Made by a program: the position numbers and the translations under genes. 64,000 bases of DNA. Source: Caulobacter sp. RHG1 (GTDB lineage: Bacteria > Pseudomonadota > Alphaproteobacteria > Caulobacterales > Caulobacteraceae). The DNA lies in NCBI RefSeq assembly GCF_013181195.1, contig NZ_SMZP01000009.1:124001-188000 (forward strand), given 5' to 3'. Below the pieces are notes generated by a model. It was given only the letters and a program-made list of their open reading frames with translations, ran no database searches and was not told the DNA's origin. Positions 8,892-16,707 of this stretch are shown piece by piece. The stretch's first letter is position 1. Each line of letters starts with the position of its first letter.

Positions 8892-9587
8892 ATGTTAGGC
8901 GCCCCTGCGCATCGGGCGGTCGAGAAGGCGTATGTGCGCCGACTCAAACGTTTCGGTCCGCTGCAGGATGACGACCTGACGGCGCTGGAGGCGCGTCTGG
9001 GCCGTATCGAGGCCTATCCCGCCGGCAAGGATCTGGACCTGGTCGGCTCGCCGCCGATGTTCCTGCTGTCCGGCTGGGCCTGTCTGGCGCATTCGCTACG
9101 CGACGGTCGTCGGCAAATTCTGGCCTTCCTGCTGCCGGGCGACGGCATCGGGTTCGATCTCCTGACCCGATCGCAGCGTTCGGTCGAGGCCCTGGCCCTG
9201 ACGCCGTTGAAGATGCGCCATGCCCAGCCCGGCTTCACCGTCGGGACCGAGCGCCTGGGGCGGGTGTTCGCCGGAGCAGCGGCGGCGCAGCAGGGGCGGA
9301 TGATCGACCAGATGGTTCGCCTGGGTCGCCAGACCGCCTACGAGCGCATGGCTCACCTGCTGCTGGAGCTGCACGGACGTCTGGCGGAGATCGGCGAAAC
9401 GCGGGGCGACAGCTTCCATCTGCCGATCAAGCAAGAGATCCTGGCTGACTCCCTCGGGCTCAGCCTGGTGCACGTCAATCGGACATTGCAGCAGATGCGC
9501 CGTGACCAGTTGATCGACATGCGCGGCGCTCAGATGACGCTGCTGGACCGCGCCGCTCTGGAAGCAGCCTCCGACCAGAGTTCTTAG
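8892..9587 (+). CDS. Crp/Fnr-family transcriptional regulator
   Basis: A 231-residue regulator when started at the ATG at 8892; the open frame extends upstream to 8757 but those 45 residues are unlike the family, and GGAG lies 10 bases before 8892. The N-terminal part is a cyclic-nucleotide-binding-like beta roll (YPAGKDLDLVG to FLLPGDGIGFDLL), then a dimer helix. The C-terminal winged helix reads LPIKQEILADSLGLSLVHVN followed by RTLQQM, the Crp-type recognition helix. The usual cAMP-contact residues and Fnr cysteines are not evident, so the ligand is unknown. It is a distant paralogue of the Crp/Fnr protein at 10475-11209. Confidence 0.87.
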   Translation: MLGAPAHRAVEKAYVRRLKRFGPLQDDDLTALEARLGRIEAYPAGKDLDLVGSPPMFLLSGWACLAHSLRDGRRQILAFLLPGDGIGFDLLTRSQRSVEALALTPLKMRHAQPGFTVGTERLGRVFAGAAAAQQGRMIDQMVRLGRQTAYERMAHLLLELHGRLAEIGETRGDSFHLPIKQEILADSLGLSLVHVNRTLQQMRRDQLIDMRGAQMTLLDRAALEAASDQSS

Positions 9588-9589
9588 AG

Positions 9590-9605
9590 AATAACATAGG
9601 TTATT
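9590..9605. promoter_or_regulatory. AT-rich palindrome before the receiver gene
   Basis: AATAAC-ATAG-GTTATT is a perfect 6-bp inverted repeat in a short AT-rich island within GC-rich surroundings, 55 bases upstream of the first receiver gene and just after the Crp/Fnr stop codon. It is a candidate operator or promoter element; which protein binds is not known. Confidence 0.35.
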
Positions 9606-9659
9606 TGGCGCTCTCGGCGGCTCTCCTATGCCTGACCCTCGTATCTTGAGGGGCGTAGC

Positions 9660-10031
9660 ATGGCGGATGTGCTGAGGGGGGTGGCGGTGCTGATCGTCGA
9701 GGACGAGTTCTATCTCGCCGATGATCTGGCGGCCGCCCTGGTCGGCGTCGGCGCCAAGGTGCTGGGGCCGTTCGGACGGGTCGAGGATGCTCGCCGACTG
9801 ATTGAGGGGGGCGAGGCTGTGGACCTGGCGATCCTGGATGTCGATCTGGCTGGCGATCGCGTGTTCCCCGTTGCCGACTTGTTGCGCGAACGCAAAGCGC
9901 CTTTCCTGTTCGCGACCGGCTACGATCCCGAGATCATTCCAGGCCGCTTTGTCGGCGTGCCCCGGCTGGAGAAGCCGGTCACCGCGGCGACGGTCATCAG
10001 TCTGCTGGAGGCGCTGCAGGGCGCGCGTTGA
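9660..10031 (+). CDS. Single-domain response regulator (FATGUY-type receiver)
   Basis: A 123-residue protein consisting only of a receiver domain. Acidic pocket residues Glu14 and Asp15 are in LIVEDEF, the phospho-acceptor is Asp60 in LAILDVDL, and Lys105 precedes Pro in RLEKPV. The PFLFATGYDP segment (residues 81-90) matches the FATGUY subclass, alphaproteobacterial stand-alone receivers commonly phosphorylated by HWE/HisKA2 kinases and acting as phosphate sinks or relays. No output domain is present. GAGGGG precedes the ATG. The neighbouring HWE kinase is the obvious candidate partner, by inference. Confidence 0.88.
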   Translation: MADVLRGVAVLIVEDEFYLADDLAAALVGVGAKVLGPFGRVEDARRLIEGGEAVDLAILDVDLAGDRVFPVADLLRERKAPFLFATGYDPEIIPGRFVGVPRLEKPVTAATVISLLEALQGAR

Positions 10032-10094
10032 TGGAAACAGCGTCCTCCCGAAGCGTTCTGGCTTGGGACTGCAGCCGTCAAGGAGGGCTGCCCG

Positions 10095-10478
10095 ATGCCC
10101 GCAGCGACGAAGACAGAGCGCCAAAATCTAGCCGGACGACGCATTCTCGTCGTCGAGGACGACTTTTTCCTGGCCAGTGACGCGGCGCGTGCGCTGCGCG
10201 AGGCTGGGGCGCAGATCGTGGGCCCCATCCCCCGGTCGGCGCCCGCGCTGGACGTCTTGGCGCGAGATGGCGTCGATGCGGCCGTCGTCGATATCAATCT
10301 GGGTGATGGCCCGTCGTTCGAACTGGCGGACGCGCTGAAGCGTCACGGCGTGCCGTTCGTCTTCGTCACGGGTTACGACGAGATCCTGATCCCCGAGCGC
10401 CTGGCCGATGTCGTCACCGTGCTGAAGCCAGCCGACATGAAGGCGGTGGTCCTGGCCGTCGCAGGACTGCTCGACTAG
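10095..10478 (+). CDS. Single-domain response regulator (FATGUY-like receiver)
   Basis: A 127-residue receiver-only protein, paralogous to the preceding gene. The acidic residues lie in VVEDDFF, the phospho-acceptor is Asp66 in AAVVDINLG, and Lys111-Pro follows in TVLKPAD. The FATGUY motif is altered to PFVFVTGYDE, with Val for Ala. The SD AAGGAG sits in the 9-base loop of a small hairpin (10071-10091: GCAGCC and GGCTGC arms) 8 bases before the ATG, which could influence translation. The stop codon shares the four bases CTAG with the convergent Crp/Fnr gene. Confidence 0.87.
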   Translation: MPAATKTERQNLAGRRILVVEDDFFLASDAARALREAGAQIVGPIPRSAPALDVLARDGVDAAVVDINLGDGPSFELADALKRHGVPFVFVTGYDEILIPERLADVVTVLKPADMKAVVLAVAGLLD

Positions 10479-11209
10479 ATTCGCTCCTTGTGCAGTCGCA
10501 GATAGTCGGGATCGAACTCGGCCAACTGGGCCAGGCGTTCCCAATCCAAAATCTCGACATGCTGGTCGCGCCAGACGATCAGGTCGCGGCGGCGCAGCGC
10601 CTGCAGGGTGCGGTTGGCATGGACTACCGAGAAGCCCAGCGCCTCGCCAAGTTCCTGTTGGGTCAGCGGCAGGTCCATCTGCCGGTCGCGCGCCAGATCC
10701 ACGGCTTCCAGGCGGACATAGAGTTCGCAGATCAGCCGCGCCAGGCGGGCGGGGGCGTTCTGTCGGCCCAGCGCCAGAAGCCACTGCCGATGGATCGCCG
10801 CGTCGACGACGGTCTCCAGCCATAGCAGGCGAGTCAGATGCGGATGGCGCTCGGTCAGCCGCTTCAGCTGTTCGTGCGGGACATCCAGGACGCGGCAGTC
10901 CGAAAAGGCGTGCACCCCGTGATCCAGCCGCTTCATGACGAAGCCGTGCAGGTCGATGAAGTCGCCCGGCACGCCGATTTCGGTAAACTGCCGCGCGCCG
11001 CTGACCAGGGCCGAGTAGCGCCCGCACAGGCCGGAGATCAGCAGGGAGCTGACCTGCACCCGCGCCGCCAGGCCGATGATACTCTGGCCGGCGTGGATGT
11101 CGCGCAGGCGGCCCGAGAGGCCCAGCAGGGCCTCGCGCTCGACCTCGGAGAGATCGTCCCGGCGCTCGAGCTTGCGGATGAAGGGAGCCATCTGGTTGTC
11201 GGCGGTCAT
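10475..11209 (-). CDS. Crp/Fnr-family transcriptional regulator
   Basis: A 244-residue regulator started at the ATG at 11209 (a TTG two codons upstream is the alternative). A cNMP-binding-like beta roll includes VPGDFIDLHGFVM, followed by a long dimer helix. The winged helix is LPLTQQELGEALGFSVVHAN then RTLQAL, close to the recognition helix of the regulator at 8892. No Fnr-type cysteine cluster is apparent. It closes the signalling island convergent to the receivers and shares the tetranucleotide CTAG with the second receiver stop. The signal sensed cannot be read from the sequence. Confidence 0.87.
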   Translation of the reverse strand: MTADNQMAPFIRKLERRDDLSEVEREALLGLSGRLRDIHAGQSIIGLAARVQVSSLLISGLCGRYSALVSGARQFTEIGVPGDFIDLHGFVMKRLDHGVHAFSDCRVLDVPHEQLKRLTERHPHLTRLLWLETVVDAAIHRQWLLALGRQNAPARLARLICELYVRLEAVDLARDRQMDLPLTQQELGEALGFSVVHANRTLQALRRRDLIVWRDQHVEILDWERLAQLAEFDPDYLRLHKERI

Positions 11210-11252
11210 GCGCAAACGACGCCGTGGCCCAGGTTAGGTTCCCGATTTTCGT

Positions 11253-12281
11253 TCAGGGCTTTGGCGCGAACCACGGCGGGCGAACGACAAACTTCAGACC
11301 CAAAGGGTCTGGCGCGCCGGGGTAGTAGTCGGTGCTGATCACCTGGGCGCCGGAGCGTACGGCGACGTCCAGGCGGTTCAGGTCGTGCGCGCGCGCCTCG
11401 GCAGTGTTGGCGTCGCTACGGGTGCGGACCAGGAAGCCCCGAGCGACCAGCGCCTTGATCCGGGCCTCCTCCGGCTGAGGGTCCTGAATATTGAAGACCG
11501 CCGCCTCGGCCTCGGTCTCGGCATAGAGGCCGAACATGACGCGGCCCTTCAGCGACGGATGGCCCGCGCGATAGGCGTCGGCGATGCGGGGATTGGAGTC
11601 GAGCACCAGCAGCACCTTGCCGCGCGCGTCGTCCTGCGTGGGCCAGCCGCCTGCCAGGACGCCGTCACGCAAAGTGGCGCGCGCGCCTCGAACATCGTCG
11701 GGCGTGATGAGGTGGTCGCGACCGAAGGCCTTCAGCGCGTCGGCGTCGACGCCAGCGAGGTCGGTTTCCGAATAGAGCGGCGGATCGGGAATGGCCGGGT
11801 TGTTGAACGGTTCTTCCTTGGTGTTGACGAAGATCACCAGCGGCTGGTGGTCCGGATGGGCCTTGGACCAGCTGGCGACCTCGGAAAAGCAGTCGGACAG
11901 GCGCAGGCACAGGGTGCGGGCGTCGACGACCGGGGCGTGCAGAACCTTGGCGCCGGGCTGGCGCATGATCGCCATCTTGGCTGCGTCGCTGGCATAGGGC
12001 GCGGCATAGAGGCCGCCCTGGGTGTCGGCGTAGGGATCGAATTCCAGCTGGCGAACGCCGAGATCGAGTTGGGTGGTGATCGAAGGATGGCCGTACTCGA
12101 CGCCCCGCGAATGCTCTGCGCCCATCACCTGGCGCTGATGGGCGAGGGCGGCAGGGTCGAGGTCGGGTCGATAGCTGTTGTGCGAGCCCAGCCAGCGCAG
12201 GGCGTTGATCTTCGGCGCGTCGGCGGCTTCGGCGGCGAAGGCCAGCGTCGACAGGGCGGCGGCGAGTATCAGCTTGCGCAT
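11253..12281 (-). CDS. Secreted Ca2+-dependent phosphoinositide phospholipase C-like protein
   Basis: A 342-residue protein with signal peptide MRKLILAAALSTLAFAAEAA; the ATG at 12281 has a strong SD (GAGGT), so an upstream in-frame extension is rejected. The mature part matches the Ca2+-dependent PI-PLC (PLC-like phosphodiesterase) fold: LGSHNSYR with the first catalytic His, LGVRQLEFDPY with metal-binding acids, HAPVVDARTLCLRLSDCF, and PLVIFVNTKEE. Such TIM barrels cleave phosphodiesters of glycerophospho- or inositol lipids. It follows a TBDR gene, from which it is separated by a hairpin and U-run ending 18 bases before its ATG. A role in releasing a ligand taken up by the TBDR is possible but not shown. 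Confidence 0.82.
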   Translation of the reverse strand: MRKLILAAALSTLAFAAEAADAPKINALRWLGSHNSYRPDLDPAALAHQRQVMGAEHSRGVEYGHPSITTQLDLGVRQLEFDPYADTQGGLYAAPYASDAAKMAIMRQPGAKVLHAPVVDARTLCLRLSDCFSEVASWSKAHPDHQPLVIFVNTKEEPFNNPAIPDPPLYSETDLAGVDADALKAFGRDHLITPDDVRGARATLRDGVLAGGWPTQDDARGKVLLVLDSNPRIADAYRAGHPSLKGRVMFGLYAETEAEAAVFNIQDPQPEEARIKALVARGFLVRTRSDANTAEARAHDLNRLDVAVRSGAQVISTDYYPGAPDPLGLKFVVRPPWFAPKP

Positions 12282-12299
12282 GGCGACCTCGTGGACAGG

Positions 12300-12333
12300 A
12301 AAAAGGCGCGGGCCGGATCCGACCGGCCCGCGC
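12300..12333 (-). terminator. Intrinsic terminator between TBDR and PI-PLC genes
   Basis: On the minus strand an 11-bp perfect stem (GCGCGGGCCGG and its complement, loop TCGGAT) is followed by CTTTTT. This is a textbook Rho-independent terminator after the TBDR stop. A second hairpin (12341-12363) precedes it. Only 18 bases separate the T-run from the PI-PLC ATG. Confidence 0.8.
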
Positions 12334-12376
12334 AAGGCGACGCCCCTCTATCGCGAGAGGGCGTTCGGGGATGGGG

Positions 12377-15013
12377 TTAGAACTTGCCGCGGAGCGTCAG
12401 CGAGACCGTGCGGCCCCAGTGATAGGTCTCCATCGGCTGGTCCTTGGTCTTGCCGTAGTGACGACGGATCTCGTTGCTCAGGTTCGAGCCCTCCAGCGTC
12501 AGGCCGTATTGCGGCGTGATCTGGTAGGAGAGCGAGCCGTCCAGCGAGCCGTAGGCGTTGACGTAGGATTGGGCGGTGGTGGTGCTGCCGATCGAGGCCA
12601 GGTAGCGCGAGCGCCAGAACCAGCCGAGGCGGGCGCTGATCGGGCCCTTCTCGTAGTAGCCGACCAGATTGTAGCTGGTCTTGGACAGGCCCACGAGGTC
12701 GTCCTTGATCTGGCGGTTGCCGGCGAAGTAGTTCGCCTTGCTGTCCACCAGGGTGACCGAGGCTTGCACGCCCAGACCGTCCAGCAGACCGGGCAGGAAC
12801 GAGAGCGACTGGTTGTAGGCCGCCTCGAAGCCACGCACCTCGGCGTCGCCGCCGTTGACGTTGGACGACAGCAGAACGTCGCCGCGGCCCGGCACCTGGA
12901 TGGTGACGTTCTGAGCGGTGATGTAGTCGTCCATCTTCTTGACGAAGATCGCGCCGGTCACCGCCGTGGTCGGGGCCGGGTACCATTCCAGCGACACGTC
13001 ATACTGATCGGCCAGGAACGGATTCAGGTCCGGGTTGCCGCCCGATGCCGTTGGCGAGTCGCGAGAAACGCTGATGCGCGGGGCGCTGTCGGTGACGTTC
13101 GGGCGGTTGACGACGCGCGAGGCGGCGAAGCGGGCGATCAGGTCGTCGCGCAGGTCGACCTTCACGTTCAGGCTGGGTAGCCAGTTCTCGTAGGTCTTCA
13201 GATAGCCGACGGGCACCGGGGTCGAGCCGCTGGTCAGCGTGCCGCTGGCCAGTTGCTTGGTCTCCGAATAGCGGACGCCCAGGTTGCCGCTGACGGGCAC
13301 GACCAGGTCGAACTTGAAGTCGCCGCGCACATAGGCGCTGCGGATCTTCTGGTCGACGATGAACGAGTTGCGCAGATCGGCCGCCGACCAAGGCTGGGCC
13401 GCGACCGCCGGGGTGTACAGGCGATTGTAGTAGGCGTCGCGCGTCGGCGTGACCCAGGTGCGCGGAGTGGCGCCATCGAAGTCCTTCAGGAAGCCGGAAT
13501 AGGGCATGGGTTCGTAGAAGGTCGAACCCAGCGTCGTCAGCGGCACGTTGAGGATGTCGTTCAGCACCCAGTCGCGACGCAGGTAGTTGCGGTTCATGTT
13601 GTGCTGTTCGACGCCGGCCGAGATCTTGGTCAGCCAGCTGGAGAAGACGCGCGAACCGTCCAGGCGAAGGGTCTCGTCGGTGTCGCGCGAGTCCTTCCAG
13701 GTGTAGTCGAAGGCCTGGCCGACATAGGCGGCCGGGTTGTTGTAGTCGACCGGCGTGGTCAGCTGGGGGATCTTGTTGAAACCGCGCGAGAAATCGTAGG
13801 TCAGCGGCGCGAAGAAGGCGATCCGGTTGCGGGTGGTGGCCTTGCCGTCCGGGTGATAGCTGCGGGCGCGCGAGAAGCCGTATTCCAGGTTGAACGCCCA
13901 GGCCCCGGGGGTCCAGGCCTGCTTGACGCCGAAGATCGCCAGGTCGTGGCGGTTGAGGCTGGTTTCGCGCGAGCCCATCCAGCGCACGTTGTTGATGGTG
14001 CCGACCACGACCGTGTCACCGACGACCTTCTGGCTGCCGGCCACGAAGCTGGGGACGGCGAAGGTGCTGTCGTCCGGATAGATGTCGAGGCCGAACTCGT
14101 CGTAGTCGACGTCCAGGCGGGTGATCAGCAGGTCGACGTCGGTCTGGAAGTCGCCATTGGGCTTCCACTGGCCCGAGATGGCGCCCGAATACAGCTTGCG
14201 CTTCTCGGTCTCGACCGTCGGACGCGTGCGCGTGGGCGTGTAGAGGCCCGCGCCCAGCACCGAGGTGAAGCGGTTGAGATTCCAGCCGCTCTGATACAGG
14301 CGGTCGGTGCGGTTGTGGCGCTGGTCGTACAGACCCGAGGCCAGCAGGCCCAGGGTGTTGTCGGCGCTGGTCCAGCTGACCAGGCCCGAGGCCGACGGAT
14401 CGGCCTTCTTGCGCACGTCGTTATAGGTCTCGCGCACCGAGAAGGCGGCCTTGTCGCCCAGATCCAGCGGCTTGAAGGTCTTGATGTTGATGTTGCCGCC
14501 CAGGGCGCCTTCGTCCATGTCGGCCGTCGGGCTCTTCACGACCTCAATCTGCGAGATCAGCTCAGCGGGCAGCACCTCGAAGCGGAACTGACGGCCACGG
14601 GCGCCGCCGTTCTCGATCAGCTCGTTGACCGCGATCGAGCGGCCGTTCAGCTCGGTGTACTGAAACTGTGGACCCAGGCCGCGGACGCTGACGTACAGGC
14701 CCTGGCCGCGCTGGCGGTCGATGGTGACGCCGGTGACCAGCTGCAGCGCCTCGGCGGCGTTGCGGGTCGGAAACTTGCCGATATCCTCGGCATTGACCGC
14801 GTCGAGCGCATAGTCGGCCGAGCGCTTCAGCTGGGCGGCGGCCTGCAGGCTCTTGCCGTACGAGGTGATGACGACCGCGTCGACGGCGTCGGCCGGCTCG
14901 GCGGCCGGCGGCATGGCGTCAGCGGCCTGGACTTGACCCGCGCCGAGGGCGGCGAAGGCGAGGATGGCGACGGCGCCCGCGCAGCGCGCGGACGGGAACT
15001 TCGAGCTGGACAT
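12377..15013 (-). CDS. TonB-dependent receptor without STN domain
   Basis: An 878-residue outer-membrane receptor. A signal peptide ends around residue 30 (GQVQAADA). VDAVVITSYGKSLQ resembles a TonB box region, followed by a plug domain with NAAEALQLVTGV, VSVRGLGPQFQ and EVVKSPTADMDEGALGG, the pattern of the Xanthomonas/Caulobacter TBDR group. The beta barrel ends in SLTLRGKF with the terminal Phe needed for outer-membrane insertion. It is strikingly similar to the STN-containing TBDR at 16695-19535 through plug and barrel (for example GLYTPTRTRPTVE in both), so the two are tandem paralogues. It lacks the signalling domain and is probably the regulated transporter of this locus. Confidence 0.93.
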   Translation of the reverse strand: MSSSKFPSARCAGAVAILAFAALGAGQVQAADAMPPAAEPADAVDAVVITSYGKSLQAAAQLKRSADYALDAVNAEDIGKFPTRNAAEALQLVTGVTIDRQRGQGLYVSVRGLGPQFQYTELNGRSIAVNELIENGGARGRQFRFEVLPAELISQIEVVKSPTADMDEGALGGNINIKTFKPLDLGDKAAFSVRETYNDVRKKADPSASGLVSWTSADNTLGLLASGLYDQRHNRTDRLYQSGWNLNRFTSVLGAGLYTPTRTRPTVETEKRKLYSGAISGQWKPNGDFQTDVDLLITRLDVDYDEFGLDIYPDDSTFAVPSFVAGSQKVVGDTVVVGTINNVRWMGSRETSLNRHDLAIFGVKQAWTPGAWAFNLEYGFSRARSYHPDGKATTRNRIAFFAPLTYDFSRGFNKIPQLTTPVDYNNPAAYVGQAFDYTWKDSRDTDETLRLDGSRVFSSWLTKISAGVEQHNMNRNYLRRDWVLNDILNVPLTTLGSTFYEPMPYSGFLKDFDGATPRTWVTPTRDAYYNRLYTPAVAAQPWSAADLRNSFIVDQKIRSAYVRGDFKFDLVVPVSGNLGVRYSETKQLASGTLTSGSTPVPVGYLKTYENWLPSLNVKVDLRDDLIARFAASRVVNRPNVTDSAPRISVSRDSPTASGGNPDLNPFLADQYDVSLEWYPAPTTAVTGAIFVKKMDDYITAQNVTIQVPGRGDVLLSSNVNGGDAEVRGFEAAYNQSLSFLPGLLDGLGVQASVTLVDSKANYFAGNRQIKDDLVGLSKTSYNLVGYYEKGPISARLGWFWRSRYLASIGSTTTAQSYVNAYGSLDGSLSYQITPQYGLTLEGSNLSNEIRRHYGKTKDQPMETYHWGRTVSLTLRGKF

Positions 15014-15071
15014 CTATCCCCCGATCTCTGTTTGCCCGCAGGGAGGCGCGGGTCAGGGCAGAAGAACGGGA

Positions 15072-15085
15072 GCGCGCATGCGCGC
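15072..15085. repeat. Perfect palindrome in the FecR/TBDR gap
   Basis: GCGCGCATGCGCGC is a 14-base perfect palindrome in the 127-bp gap between the FecR gene and the TBDR. It may form a small hairpin in the leader. An ECF-dependent promoter is expected in this gap, but I could not assign one with confidence. Confidence 0.3.
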
Positions 15086-15140
15086 CCTCAGTCGGGCATC
15101 GGTGAAATATTTGCGACGATCCTGTTGAAAAGTCTCGATT

Positions 15141-16127
15141 TTATCCGTGTCGGGAAGATCTCTCGCGCGGGGAAATCTCCAGGTCGCCCGTCGGTGAAAC
15201 CCATGCGCGGACGGGGAGAAGCGCTTCCAGGGCCGCGCCGACATCGCTCATCCGCTCGACGCTCAGCGAGCCTGACAGGCGAAGGCCGCTCAGGCTGGGA
15301 TCGGTAAGGTCGACGCGCCGTCCAGCCGCCCGCGACAGGCGTTCGGCGGCTTCGCCGAGGCTGGCGTCGCTGAGCACCACGCGGCCGCTGGTCCAGGCAC
15401 CGTCATTGCCGACATCGGCCGTTTCGGTCTCGCCGCCGACGCCCGCTGCGCCGACATAACGCTGGCCGGGCTTCAGCAGCACATTGGCCGCGCCGGCTTG
15501 ACTGACTCGCAAGGAGCCTTCGACCAGAGACACGGTCAGGCGTTCGCCGGCGGCCACGTTGAAGCGGGTGCCCAGCACCGTCAGGGCCCGACCAGAGGCG
15601 GCGACCTGGAACGGTCGGTTGGCGTCGTGGGCGACGTCGAAGAAGCCGTCCCCGGCCTCGAGCGTCACGTCGCGTGCGCCGCGGGTGAACCGCGTCTTCA
15701 GCTTGCCGCCGGGGCTGAGCACCACGTGGCTGCCGTCCGCCAAGGTCAGGCGGGCCGGCGCATGGGCGGGGGCGGCATAGGTCTCGGTCTGCGGCAAGGC
15801 CGTCATCGTCACGCCGACCGCAACGGCTGCGGCGGCGAGCGCCAGACCTGCGATCAGGGGGCGACGCCCCGAGGCGCGCGCAGTCGGCGGGTCCATCCGG
15901 GCCTCGCGACGGACGCTCTTGCGCAGGGCGCGCACGGTCGGATCCTCAGCGGCTAGGCCCATGGCCAGCCAGACCTCGCGGGTGCGGGCGACCTCTTCGC
16001 GGGCTTCGGGCGAGCGGGCTTCCCAAGCGTCGAGTTCGGCCTGCTCGGCCGGGGTCAGGTCGCGGGTCAGGCTGGCGCTGAGCAGGCGGCGGGGATCGGG
16101 GGCGGAGTCGTCCAGGCTAGGCGTCAT
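15141..16127 (-). CDS. FecR-family anti-sigma factor / signal transducer
   Basis: A 328-residue inner-membrane regulator. The N-terminal cytoplasmic part carries the DUF4880-like segment LDAWEARSPEAREEVARTRE that binds the sigma factor. One membrane segment follows (PLIAGLALAAAAVAVGVTM, about residues 88-106). The periplasmic part has the FecR domain (TLADGSHVVLSPGGKLKTRF, VRTLGTRFNV-like VLGTRFNVAAG) and a C-terminal STN-like domain (LGEAAERLSRAAGRRVDL). It would hold the ECF sigma factor until the STN-bearing TBDR signals ligand. Its start overlaps the sigma gene by 11 bases, giving translational coupling. Confidence 0.9.
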   Translation of the reverse strand: MTPSLDDSAPDPRRLLSASLTRDLTPAEQAELDAWEARSPEAREEVARTREVWLAMGLAAEDPTVRALRKSVRREARMDPPTARASGRRPLIAGLALAAAAVAVGVTMTALPQTETYAAPAHAPARLTLADGSHVVLSPGGKLKTRFTRGARDVTLEAGDGFFDVAHDANRPFQVAASGRALTVLGTRFNVAAGERLTVSLVEGSLRVSQAGAANVLLKPGQRYVGAAGVGGETETADVGNDGAWTSGRVVLSDASLGEAAERLSRAAGRRVDLTDPSLSGLRLSGSLSVERMSDVGAALEALLPVRAWVSPTGDLEISPRERSSRHG

Positions 16128-16707
16128 GCGGGGTCTCGATGGCGTCGCGCAGGCGGGCCAGGGCGTTCATCATGTGTTTCTCGACGGCGCTGACCGACAG
16201 GTTCAGGCGCGCGGCGGCTTCGGCTTGGGTGAGGTTTTCGAAGCGGCACAGTACGAAGACCGAGCGCGCGTTCGGGTGCAGGTCGTCCAGGGCCGCGATC
16301 AGCTTCTGCAGCCGCTCACGGCCGGCGAGGGCGGCCTCGGCGGTGGGCTCGTCGGCGGGCAGGGCGGGATCGACCTCGACATGGCGCTCGCGCTTGCGGG
16401 CGCGCTGGTGGCGCTCGTGATCGATCAGGGCGTTGGAGGCCACCGTGAACACCAGCCCGTCCGGGTTGCCCCAGTGCAGGCGCGAGAACCGCTGCGACAG
16501 CCGCATGAAGACCTCCTGCGTCAGGTCCTCGGCGTCTTCAATGCCGACCGACCGGCGCTGGAAGAAGCGCAGCAAAGGGCGGCGATAGCGCGACACCAGC
16601 GCCTCGAAGCGCGGCGCGTCCAGCGGCGGATTGGCCTCGACCGGGTCGCTGGGCCCGTCTGGCGGATCGACGCGCGTTCCCGCGCCCAGGAAGGTCAGAA
16701 CGCCCAT
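16117..16707 (-). CDS. ECF sigma factor, FecI-like
   Basis: A 196-residue sigma-70 family protein started at the ATG at 16707, preceded by GAGGA; the much longer open frame upstream is the TBDR in another phase. Region 2 is visible in RYRRPLLRFFQRR, EDAEDLTQEVFMRLS and TVASNALIDHER; region 4 in DDLHPNARSVFVLCR, LTQAEAAARLNLSVSAVEKH. There is no extra domain. It overlaps the TBDR upstream by 13 bases and the FecR gene downstream by 11. Its target is probably the TBDR downstream of fecR and perhaps the PI-PLC gene, as in iron-citrate type systems. Confidence 0.92.
   Translation of the reverse strand: MGVLTFLGAGTRVDPPDGPSDPVEANPPLDAPRFEALVSRYRRPLLRFFQRRSVGIEDAEDLTQEVFMRLSQRFSRLHWGNPDGLVFTVASNALIDHERHQRARKRERHVEVDPALPADEPTAEAALAGRERLQKLIAALDDLHPNARSVFVLCRFENLTQAEAAARLNLSVSAVEKHMMNALARLRDAIETPHDA

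Noticed and set aside
13253-15307. 684-codon open frame antisense to the first TBDR
   Set aside because: Long antisense frames arise easily in high-GC coding DNA. The composition is Arg/Gly/Val/Asp-rich without motifs, and the opposite strand is a clear TBDR.
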